Part shown: positions 54,901 to 64,000 of the stretch, one piece after another | Numbering within the stretch: the first letter of the stretch is position 1 | How the letters are laid out: each line of letters starts with the position of its first letter | DNA from: Yponomeuta sedellus | Taxonomy: Eukaryota; Arthropoda; Insecta; Lepidoptera; Yponomeutidae | Assembly: GCA_934045075.1 (NCBI GenBank) | Contig: OW203723.1 | Location: 25,199,615 to 25,263,614, forward strand | Direction: 5' to 3' | Length of the DNA stretch: 64,000 bases | Notes under the pieces: model-generated | What the model was told of the DNA's origin: nothing | The model's database searches: none | Seen by the model: the letters and a program-made list of their open reading frames with translations, nothing else | Translations under genes and position numbers: made by a program

Positions 54901-57900
54901 AAGTCTTTTAACTTCCCACTAATCATGCATGAATACTGGATAGAGTACTGGGTACTGTAAGTTTAAGCAAGCCTTAGAATCTTCGAGGCACCCCCAAAAA
55001 CATCCAGTTCCGAAGAGACACCAATCTAAGGTCTTCTTTTCATGCATATACTGGCATACCTAGTACTTCTACTATCAACTTGTGATTCTGAACAATTCTT
55101 GGTATGATAGATCCTCTTTGATCCTCATCCTCTTAAACCCATAACCAGGTCATGGTGCAATGGATCCCAAATTAACTGGTTACCATAGCACAGGGTACCC
55201 TAGTTTAGTATGGATAAGTGATTCTGTTGTGTGGAAGTTATTTTATCTTTTCTAAAACTTAAGTCCAAATTCAATAATAAATTCGTACTATCCACGCCTG
55301 GTAAAGGGTTAAGCCGTAGACGGAATGCTGGAATGCTTTTCCACTGCTCTCTACGACTTCGACTATCGCTTTTTGCCGAATGGTGTCAAATCTCAAACCC
55401 AAAAATATTTTTCCAAGTTCACAACACAGCGTACTCCAGATTGAGGCGAGAATCTTTGTCAAAATAAAAGTTGTTCAGTAACAGACAGACTGGTCAATAC
55501 TGATTACTATAAGTTTTTTGTCAGAAGCGCACACGTTGTGACAAAATCCCCTATTGTCTATCCGAAAAGGTAGTATTATATTCACCAATACGAACAAATT
55601 TTACTATTGTGACAATCTTCAACATAGCAAAAAAATAAAACACCTTTACCGTATCAAGGACAAATTATTCCCTCAATTAAGCTCTATTAAGCCCTCACGT
55701 TTAAGATCGCTCTTAAGAGCGCGTCGTCAAGTTTCTATTTTGTTTTGAATGGCATCTTAAAATGGGTATTCGAAAGCGATTGTTGGCGACCGACACCGCC
55801 CCGCCTTCTTTTCTCTTTGGTTTTAGTTTAAATTCAAATATTGGTCAAATTCTAGTGTTCTAAAACAATTGTAAATATTTTCAGTGACAAAGTAAACGTG
55901 GTACATACAAGAGCTCTCGGTATTTCATTTTTCGTCATCTTTTTCAGCGATATTATAAAGCCCTCACCTTTAAGATCGCTCTTAAGAGCGCGTCTTCAAG
56001 TTAATATTTTGTTTTGAATGGCATCTTAAAATGGGTATTCGAGAGCGATGTCATTCATCATTCCCCATAGTAAAAGGCCGCCAATTGTACTATGTATATT
56101 TGCAATTGTTTTGTATTTGTTGTTTTTCCAGTGTACAATAAAGGATATTCTTATCTTATCTTAAAATTTGTTTGTATTGATAAAGAGAACTCCCTGATTT
56201 AGGACAGATATAGAGATTGGCAACACTAGAATACACTTGTCAAAAGTTCGCTACCTGATCTTGATGGGCTGCCGCAGACTAAGCTCCGAGCCCGAGGTGG
56301 ATGGTGAGCGCGGGGCGGCCAGGAGGCGAGGAGCTCGCGGGGTGCGCGGGGAGCGGGCCACGCCGCGAGCGAACTCCAGCCGGTAGTTGTCGGAGCGAGG
56401 ACTACCCGTGAACGCCTCCATCTCGTTGGCTGCAAAGGTGTTAGAGGCTATGTAACGGTTGGCTCTAGGATCCTTTCCAGGGGGCTGAACTTGAAAAGCA
56501 ATGGCTTGCCATTACCACACCGAATCGCAATGCGTATACACGCTAACTTGATGAGTTTCTACATACGTAGAAACTCATCAAGTTGGCGCAACCCAGCTCC
56601 CCTCATTCTATTACTCTTCCTCCCCATCTACGTCAATGGATAAGATGCAGATTAGAGTATACTTAATGACTGAGTCTATATAACATAACATTTACATACA
56701 GGCACATACATTGCTTCTGGACCCACACTAGGATACCCTGTGTCGTGGGAACCAGAAACAACGACATCAAAAACATGTAAACATCCAAGACCTGGACTTT
56801 TTATTGTTTCCAGCCGGGATTCGAACCCGGGACCTCTTGCATGGTAGGCAGACGCGCTACCGCTACGCCACAGAGGTCGTCAATAATAATCTAACGTTAT
56901 ACCAAAGAACATGAAATTTAGAACTACACCTGCTCCTATATTGCGCTCATGAAATCTTGAACGATTCCAATCGTTTAACTGTCAAATTTCATACCAATCA
57001 CAAACACAAACGTCCGACAGGATTAAGTGCACATTATTAGGCATCTGTCCTCTTCTCAGTCAGTATGGAAATAGCACAAAAACCTACCCAATCTGAATAA
57101 CGAGAAAAGCAGACTTGCTAGCGTTTTGTAGTGATGTTCATATTTGCCAAATTTGTACCCAGGTTTTCATCCATAGATTTCCAAATTTCTTGTGTCAATA
57201 CCACATACCTCTTTTAACAAACTTGTATCTACCGGCAGGAACTAGTTTGTATACATCTTTCTGCCATGTTTCGTTTGTTTTCATTTGCGTGATTTTATCA
57301 TATACTTAAGAGTAGAAGCGATTACTTTATTGAACACCAGAGATTATAAGAAATTATCAACGTCCGTATTCCCGCGGATCCGATCTAGTAACATGCACTT
57401 TCTGTCGCTGAACCAGCCAGAATTACTGACGAATTGAGTGACTGCAATTAAAGTTATCGATCAGAATTGATTGCCCTACGAACACATACATATTTTCAGG
57501 TACGTGCCTGGGAACTGCTACCACTTAACCGATGTTTGTGGAACGCCATTGACGTGACCTGAATCCGTCACTCAAGGCCGCTAAATATGTGTCACCGCCT
57601 TGTGTAGCTGATGGACTATTGACGGAGCCTTAATGTATTTCCGTTCGCGCCTATCCTGCTTACCGGGTCAATGCAGTGGATTGCTTTGTGCTTTAAATTA
57701 ACACAATTTCATACAATAAAGGTCGCGTTTGCGTTTGCTGCTCCCTCATAGCTGTTCGTGTGCTCATGTTTGCGCGTTATACTCAGTAACGTTGGACTTG
57801 CGGCTCAATAAATACAGACTGTAAGAAAAGCTTTTAACATACATATATACATAAACTAGGCCGAGACTGGAGTCTGCCACTTTTATCTGCCTCAAATAGT

Positions 57901-60641
57901 ACTACAACTAATTAGTTAAAGTTACTTGGCATGGCATTAACTCATCGACAATATCAATTTCCCCGCAAGAAAACTGATGACTTAGAAGTTGTGCTGGAAT
58001 AGGAATTCTTACTGTTTTTAATGATTTTACAGCTGGATTTGAGAGCTAAAGCGGTAAAATCTATATATCGACAAACTTTAACTGGGAAAAACTTAACTCC
58101 GCCTAGGTGCTAATAAGGAGCGCCACGCCTCGTCATAAGTTTTGAGTCCAGGAGTCTTTCTTCAAGATTTTCTGTCAAAACCATGTTTCTCCCCGCACTC
58201 ATAATTAATCCTTACTCACCGTTATAGACAGCTGGTGTGGCAATGGGCATGCGCGCGCAGGCGGGCGGATGCGCGTGCGCCAAGCCGCCTGAGCGCGCCC
58301 AGTCCCGGTACTGGCGCGTGTCGTCGCGCCACTCACGGTCCACGCTGCGGACCTGGTGGAAAAGGTGAGGATTTGAAAGTTTCGTTACAATCGAAGTTTC
58401 CTTACAATAGATGAAAAAACTGAACTTAAAATCTGAAAACCAGCCAGCGCTGAGGGCTCAAACCCTTAGCACACCACTGAGTTTGCTCCCTTTTGCAGCA
58501 GCAGACACACCGCGACTATTAATGCCATTATCTAATGTCTGTCTGTTTTATTTTTTGTTATTATGTCTATTTCATTGTAACTGGTTGTTGCAAATAAATG
58601 TAGGTATTTCTTCTTCAGCGGAGATTTGAAAAATTAGACCTGGTAAGTTTTTCTACATTTTTCGCTATTTATCTATCCACCCACCACAACCAGACTGCTT
58701 CAGCCCAGCTATCAACTTTAGGAACAATCTGATGGAAAGACGTTTCAATTATTTTCGCATTTTTAGTTTGTATTTGTTTTTGACATCATTAACGGAATTT
58801 ATGCCTAGGAAGAAACTGGTCAGTTCATTTACAATCCAACCTTGAGACCTCTCGGTTCTTTTTTCAACCTAGTACTTACCGGCGTAGTGCTCTTGCTCCT
58901 TCCGCTGGTCTCTGACGAGGCGTTGGAGTGCCGGACTCTGTGGTCTCGGACCTCTCTCTGGTCCTTGGTGCTCCTTTCTGGCGCTGGAGACTCTCGGTAC
59001 GCTGAGCCGTCTGGTTCGTCACGAATCTGGAACGTTGCCAGGGTTTCGATATAGGAATTAGGAACTTGATGATTACTTGGTATTATACATGCATACATAA
59101 ACTCACAACCTGTATCCCAGAGGGGTAGGCCTCTGCCTACCCTTCTGGGAAACAGGCGGCTGGTCTCTACCAGGGACTGCCACTTGCCACGATCCTGACA
59201 GATCACCTTCGCTTCATCAACGTTCATTAGTCGCTGCATGCACGCACGCCCGTTCCGGGTACTTTTTATCTTCCCCTTTGCTAATACATCCCCTATATGG
59301 TCGATGTATGTCCGCCTGGGACGTTCCTGACCAGCCCTTTTACTCCCATTCGCAATATATATTTGTTTCGTCAATCTTTCTTCCTTCATCCTCTCCACAT
59401 GTTCAAACCATCGCAATATTCCTTTTAATTCTAGTCACTACATCCTCTTTCAGTTCACAACGTTCTCTAATCAGACCATTTGCGTATCGTGTTATTCAAA
59501 GTAACACTACAGATACTTCTTAAGGACCTTGTATTATGTCTCTGATCATTGCTCTGAATCGTATGGGCAGATTATTCGATAAAAATGTACATGCCCATAG
59601 AGTGGGAAAAGGGCGGCAAGCTAGAAATGAAATAATATAGAGTAATGGATCTCGATTGCAAAATTATAGCGGCCTGTTGAATCAAAGATGTTTTTGCTCC
59701 GAATAAAAACAACATGGCTGCCCTTTTGCTCTCCAGAGATCTAGACCAAGAACCACATGAAAGCTTTAAGGATCCCTGATAGGAGGCAATTCAGTAGTTT
59801 TATGGAAGGACAGCTCAGTACCTTGATATGATGTGTGGACGGTGGCATGCTGGCGGCGCCGCTAACCAACCTCAGCTGCTGGCGGATGCTCGCCTTCTCC
59901 CGCGCTCGCTTCCTCTGGAATTCCTCTTCCACTCTACAAACATAAGAGATATCACATTAGGGAGAGTGTGCAAAGGATGAAAGTATCAATTGCGAAATTG
60001 ATACGTATTGTTGATAATTATTACAGTTATTATTACACTTCATTAACCTGGACTCTGCCCCCGTGGTGGAGTATGGCCTGAGTTTGCCGCGATGCAGGAA
60101 GAGACCCGTGCCCCAGCAGTGGGTACATAATTGATTGATATCGATCTATCGATCAAACACTTAATTAACTAATAAACTATTAACATACGAGAAATAGGTG
60201 GTTAGTTTAGTTTAGGCCTGTGATTATACACGAGTCGAGGCAAGATTTAAAAGAAACATGGCCGTTTTCACCAGACCTTTTATATACTAAGATGGTCAGT
60301 GTAGGAATATGATACGAGTACCTTCCAAGTGGCAAAAAGGGTCACTCGGTCCGAGTCAACTCAGATTAAGAAGTCACAACTTCACCCGACGAGGCCTAGA
60401 AAATACCATGTCGGTTACCGTAATACGCCAAATGACTATGTTGTTTGCTTGTTATTTGACCTCTAATAGTTGGAATATTTCCAGCGCCTTACCTCCTCAT
60501 GGCCTCCAGTTCTGTTTTCCTCTGCTGCTCCTTTAGATCAGCCTCCTTGGACAGGCGCTCGGCCAGTCGCCGTCTCTCGAGCTGCCGCACTGTGGACTGG
60601 AACGTGAAGCGCTTGCCGCGACTCGCTCGCTCTGCTTTGCG
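51993..60641 (-). CDS. Unrecognised charged coiled-coil protein, C-terminal part
   Basis: Six exons, 5' to 3': 60641-60493, 59933-59822, 59026-58880, 58352-58220, 56429-56255 and 52083-51993, ending at TGA. All joins are GT/AG and the phases close to 807 nt (269 codons). The gene continues beyond the right edge or into upstream exons not found. Residues from RGKRFTFQSTVRQLERRRLA through VEEEFQRKRAREKASIRQQL form a long, highly charged helix likely to be a coiled coil. The rest is low-complexity: RDEPDGSAYRESPAPERSTK, then VDREWRDDTRQYRDWARSGG, a Ser/Pro/Arg-rich stretch (FTGSPRSDNYRLEFARG) and an acidic end EELKEEPEAEEP. It looks like a cytoskeletal or scaffold protein, but I cannot name it. 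GC-rich exons contrast with AT-rich introns. Confidence 0.75.
52350..52475 (-). mobile_element. LINE 3'-end fragment (family B)
   Basis: CACGCCTGTATCCCAGAGTG through CGTTGCATGCACGCACGCCG, preceded by CATACATACATAC. It lies in intron 5 of the visible coiled-coil gene model. Confidence 0.72.
52684..52938. mobile_element. MITE (family G)
   Basis: Ends CATATCGCACCCTCAGAACG and CGTTCTGAGGGTGCGATATG are exact complements. The inverted match extends to about 40 bp (GAAAGAGRCCTAAGTCAAAA). The interior is AT-rich and non-coding. One copy in the window. Confidence 0.87.
53285..53395. repeat. Short repeat shared with MSH5 intron 17
   Basis: TGCGAATCGGAGCGAAACCTGG matches 19,352-19,374. Nearby GTCGGAAGAGTCCGACCAGG mirrors that copy's GGTCGGATTCTTCCG. 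This suggests a small dispersed element. Confidence 0.55.
53400..56220. other. Intron of the coiled-coil gene, little recognised
   Basis: AT-rich. AGCCCTCACCTTTAAGATCGCT-like sequence occurs twice (about 55,690 and 55,960), each followed by TTTTGTTTTGAATGGCATCT, so there is a local ~270-bp direct duplication. A LINE-like tail with GCCGCCAATTGTACTATG lies at about 56,065. The open frames here look like chance. Confidence 0.5.
56542..56587. repeat. 21-bp inverted repeat
   Basis: AACTTGATGAGTTTCTAC and its complement GTAGAAACTCATCAAGTT face each other over a 4-base loop, with one mismatch in the extended 21-bp arms. It lies in intron 4 of the visible coiled-coil gene model, 110 bp from the next exon. 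Confidence 0.88.
56690..56885 (-). mobile_element. tRNA-headed SINE (family D)
   Basis: Reverse-oriented full copy: ACATACAGGCACATACATTG, CAAAAACATGTAAACATCCA, then the complement of the tRNA-like head. Confidence 0.82.
56890..58219. other. Intron of the coiled-coil gene, nothing recognised
   Basis: No repeat family of this window and no exon-like segment. Confidence 0.4.
59090..59460 (-). pseudogene. LINE polyprotein C-terminus (family B), longest piece
   Basis: The - strand frame starts MRWFEHVERMKEERLTKQIY, continues RPRRTYIDHIGDVLAKGKIK and [20 protein letters not shown], then loses the frame. This is the conserved tail of a lepidopteran RTE/Jockey-like reverse-transcriptase protein. 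Just left of it a short hairpin repeats CAGAGGGGTAGGCCTCTG. It lies between two exons of the coiled-coil gene. Confidence 0.82.
60045..60150. repeat. Family C fragment
   Basis: CCCGTGGTGGAGTATGGCCT and GATGCAGGAAGAGACCCGTG only. It lies in intron 1 of the visible coiled-coil gene. Confidence 0.65.
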
Positions 60642-60769
60642 CTGGAGAAAGAAACTGGATGTTAGTTTCTAGTTGCAGCATCAACTATCCAGATAGTTGA
60701 TTATTTGATGTTATCGTAAAGAATATTCTGCAGAGCGATTCAAACAGCCGAAATGAACATGCTGAGGTG

Positions 60770-61090
60770 GTCGTGCGGTGTAACGAGGCTCGATAAAATA
60801 CGAAATGAATATGTGCGAGGAAGCTTGGCACATATTCATTTCGTATTTTACCTCTCCGAGCTAAGGAGTGCGTTACATCGCCGATAAACTGCAAGAGAGT
60901 AGGCTGAGTTGGTTTGGGCATGTGAAACGAAAGCCTCCTAATTACATAGGAAACGAAGTGCTACGTTCATCAATTCCTGGGCGGAGATCCTCAGAAAGAT
61001 CTCACAGGATGCGGAGCTTCGGTAAACGAGATCATAAATAGGGCGAAGTGGAGAGAGAAAGTAGTGAGTGAGAGAACTGGCTAAATCTAG
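60770..61090 (+). mobile_element. Hairpin and LINE remnant
   Basis: ATACGAAATGAATATGTGCG and its approximate complement GCACATATTCATTTCGTATT (60,799-60,847) make a hairpin. The following + strand frame reads RLSWFGHVKRKPPNYIGNEV-like residues, resembling the WFGHV end of a non-LTR polyprotein. It lies upstream of the first visible coiled-coil exon. Confidence 0.55.
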
Positions 61091-64000
61091 GATGATTTAG
61101 GATGATTACATATTATGCACTGCAAGTGCATAATTTGTAATGTCTCTTCTGATCAACGCTGATGGTGGCTACTTCGATGTTAAGATATTTGACGTATAAT
61201 TTGTGATGTGATTGATTACTGAAGGCATTCATTTTGATATTCATTGGTTTCCGTTTTCTATTTCTATTGGCTCAAGCATACGATTTATGCATTGAGTTTA
61301 TAACTGTTGCATTGTGTCTTTACTTCAGAATGTCAATTTATATGCGCAGTGTTTAGTTCAACGACAGCGATAGTGGTTGATTAGTCACACGAAAACGAAA
61401 CAGAGATATTATCGACTCCGGTACACACACTGAGAATAAGTTGGACGTAAAGTTAACCACACCTAGTCAATTATGACATTCTTGTGATTTTTAGCATCAA
61501 CATCCGTCGTTCTCAAGTGATTGTGATCGCACACAAAACGTCTCGCTGTATCGTCACGTGGATCAAGATTATTAACGCGAAGTACTCAGCCTCTACGGAC
61601 ATGACTCGCAGTCATGAGGTTTTGATGAATCGTGACGAGTGTATATAGGTATATATACATATAAAACTTGAGTGCCAGAGCTGTTCAGATACCTCGGCGC
61701 TTATAATCGCCAATCCGCAGGGGGCACGGATTGTGAAAAAGCTCATAATCTCTCTCAGAGAGGCATTTGCATTACAGCGGGAAGTATGTAGGCAATATTA
61801 TATAATATAAATGGTTAATTAAACACACTACACAAAGAACTGATTAGTATAACGTCGGGATTTCCCCCAATTAGGTGAGCAATAAGGTAACTTTTAACGG
61901 TTCCACAAGCATAAATAAAGAAAGTATCTTGCATCACTTTTACAAATTAGCACTCACGTCTTCTTTGTTATCCAACTAAATAGTCATAAACTGGGATTTA
62001 AACTTTATGTTAAGTGCAGTAAGAGTATGTTTTATCGGCGTTTGCATCGTAAAAACCATTTTATTAAACGAATTTCGTAGCGCTACTGAATTGAAGACGT
62101 CTAAGTCTGGTCGACCTGCGCCTCGAACTAAATAGATGAATCCATAGACCAACATAAAAGTGAGAATACACTAGCATTATCTCTAACCATCGGTAATTCA
62201 CACGCTCTGAATACTGCGTCTATTCCAAAACGAGCCTTTTGCTCTTCAAAATGCAAAATCGCGGTAACAAAAGAAATTATTTAGAGTAAACTGCTTTGCT
62301 TTTACTTTCAGCTCGCGTTGCCTATGTAAGGTCTAAAGCTGTGTGGCTAACACGGCTCAGTCTTTGTCCGCGTGTGGATATAGCAGTTACTTATTTTGAC
62401 TGGTGTTGGATATAGTTATTTAGTTAGACCTGAGATTTCCGCACTTAGCCTCATAGTTGAGCCATTGTACGTAGCAAGCGTAAGTAAGTAAAGCATGTTA
62501 ACACTTTCTGAAGTATTACCATACCTCAGCGCTTGCTACGTACAATGGCCCAATACAATAATAGATAAATAGAGAAAACTTTATTGAAAACCCAGAAAAA
62601 CTAATACAACTATGATATATATTTTTAAACTAAATTTTTTGTAAGTAAGATAAGATAAGAAATTCTGTATTGTATACCGTAAAAATTGTTACAGAAAAGG
62701 CAGATACAAAAGATCAAATACAATTGGCGGCCCTATTGCTAAGAACAATTTCTTCCAGGCAACCTCAGATTGGAGAATAAGTACTACACATTATTTGATT
62801 TTGATCGGAAAACTGATATTTTCGTACTTAGCTTCATAGTTGGACCATTGTACGTAGCTGTGGTAGGCTAACACTTCTAGTCTGCACTAGGGTTCACTCA
62901 TTCAATGCCTACCATTGAAACTTATTCAAGTTTAGTCTACTATCCGTGAACGTATTAGTCTTCTTGAGCGTATTAGCCCTACGGTCAGAGTGTGAAATTA
63001 TCGGCGGAATCATTAATACCCGCAGGCTGGTCTACTCTCCATTGTATCGCAAACGGTAAACCACGTACAATGGCCGTAATGTGCGTACATCTTTTCAGAT
63101 AATCTGTTCTCGGTATAAACGGCTTCGTCATTGTAATTTCCCACGAAATGCCTTTTGGCCCATATAAATGAGAAACACACTTAGGCAGCTAATGCGAGAC
63201 GAATGTGGACGAAATGAGGGCTTTTCAATGACAACTGTGAGTTGATTGCATTAAAAAAAAACTAGATGGCGCTGCAAAGAGAACAAATGTCACCCATCAT
63301 ACGTTTAATCGTGTTTTGTGATGTACGCACAGATTATTATTTGTGATACTGATAACCTAAACATCTCTTTGTAGTCTGTGATCTAAGCTAAACTATGTTT
63401 CGAAACTGTTGAAATTTGAAAGTTTTGAAGTATTTTTACTTTGTTCATTAGGTACCTACATACGTACGTGAATTGTGTCTTAACTAATGGCTAGCCCGTG
63501 CATTGAGCATTTTTGTAAAAACATAGGCACTCACCGTTTTCCTAAATGATGTAAATTTTGACATATTATGACAAAATTTACATCATTTAGGCGTCAGCAC
63601 CATCTATCGGTAACTTGCGGTACTGTTTTTGATTTTAATCGCGCTTTGAAAAGCCCTCATTATCTTCGAGGTATCCTCCATTCTGATTCTATTCTAGTCG
63701 TATTTCTTAATGATTCGCCATACTCATACGTAATTCGTTACATCTAATAAATAATCGCGATTAGACCCGTTTAATATATATTATCTATTCGAAGTAGATT
63801 TTTGCTCCGGGTAGTAGAATCAATCTGTCTGCTGTGATCGATAATTATGTGATTCAATTCAGTATATTAATTATCGACGTACGTTCTTACACAAGTAATT
63901 ATACTAATATTTTTTCAAGACAACACAATCTCTAATCCTATTAATATTATAAAAAAAATTAAAGTTTGTGGTATCTTTGTAACTCATTCACGCAATAACG
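61091..64000. other. Right-hand region, no gene recognised
   Basis: AT-rich. It holds an inverted pair CCATTGTACGTAGCAAGCG / CGCTTGCTACGTACAATGG (about 62,463 and 62,530). A LINE-like tail at 62,565-62,765 ends in CAATTGGCGGCC and CTTCCAGGCAACC. A 20-bp perfect inverted repeat lies at 63,541-63,560 / 63,572-63,591 (CCTAAATGATGTAAATTTTG). AATAATCGCGATTAGACCCG at about 63,745 is shared with 23,400. No further exon of the coiled-coil gene could be identified. Confidence 0.5.

Overview
The window reads as insect nuclear DNA, almost certainly from a moth or butterfly. It is AT-rich with long introns, and exons are bounded by GT/AG. It is crowded with lepidopteran-style repeats: LINE 3' ends, Helitrons ending CTAG, tRNA-derived elements, MITEs, piggyBac and mariner. 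All gene calls come from translating the sequence by eye and comparing with remembered family members. No database search was run. Exon models were accepted only where splice phases closed. Layout: UBA5 (+ strand, 3,027-10,201, 8 exons, 393 aa) is the E1 enzyme of the UFM1 pathway. It converges on MSH5 (- strand, 33,202-17,579, 19 exons, 829 aa), the meiotic MutS homolog. Between them lies a decayed piggyBac element (10,763-16,791) with 13-bp inverted termini and TTAA on both sides. Further right on the - strand is a caveolin-family gene (42,051-35,468 as the minimal model) with two further candidate N-terminal exons. Upstream of it is an unrecognised charged coiled-coil gene (last six coding exons, 60,641-51,993) whose 5' end lies beyond the window. 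The rest is introns and intergenic DNA made largely of repeats.

Two patterns stand out. First, at least 17 loci carry one element family: a tRNA-like cloverleaf followed by two conserved 3' blocks. Twelve copies have visible target-site duplications of 8-15 bp. Many copies are folded back on themselves, and three have the axis of symmetry on the tRNA anticodon stem. This looks like retrotransposition with snap-back self-priming of the cDNA. Second, all three recognised genes contain tandem degenerate copies of the 3' end of one exon, together with its splice donor, in the intron just downstream: UBA5 exon 6, MSH5 exon 17 and the caveolin core exon (about nine copies of a ~131-bp unit).

The recognised genes are not functionally linked. 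UBA5 acts in ufmylation, MSH5 in meiotic crossover formation and caveolin in membrane structure. Their proximity is simply gene order. The piggyBac transposase, mariner transposase and LINE reverse-transcriptase pieces are all broken.
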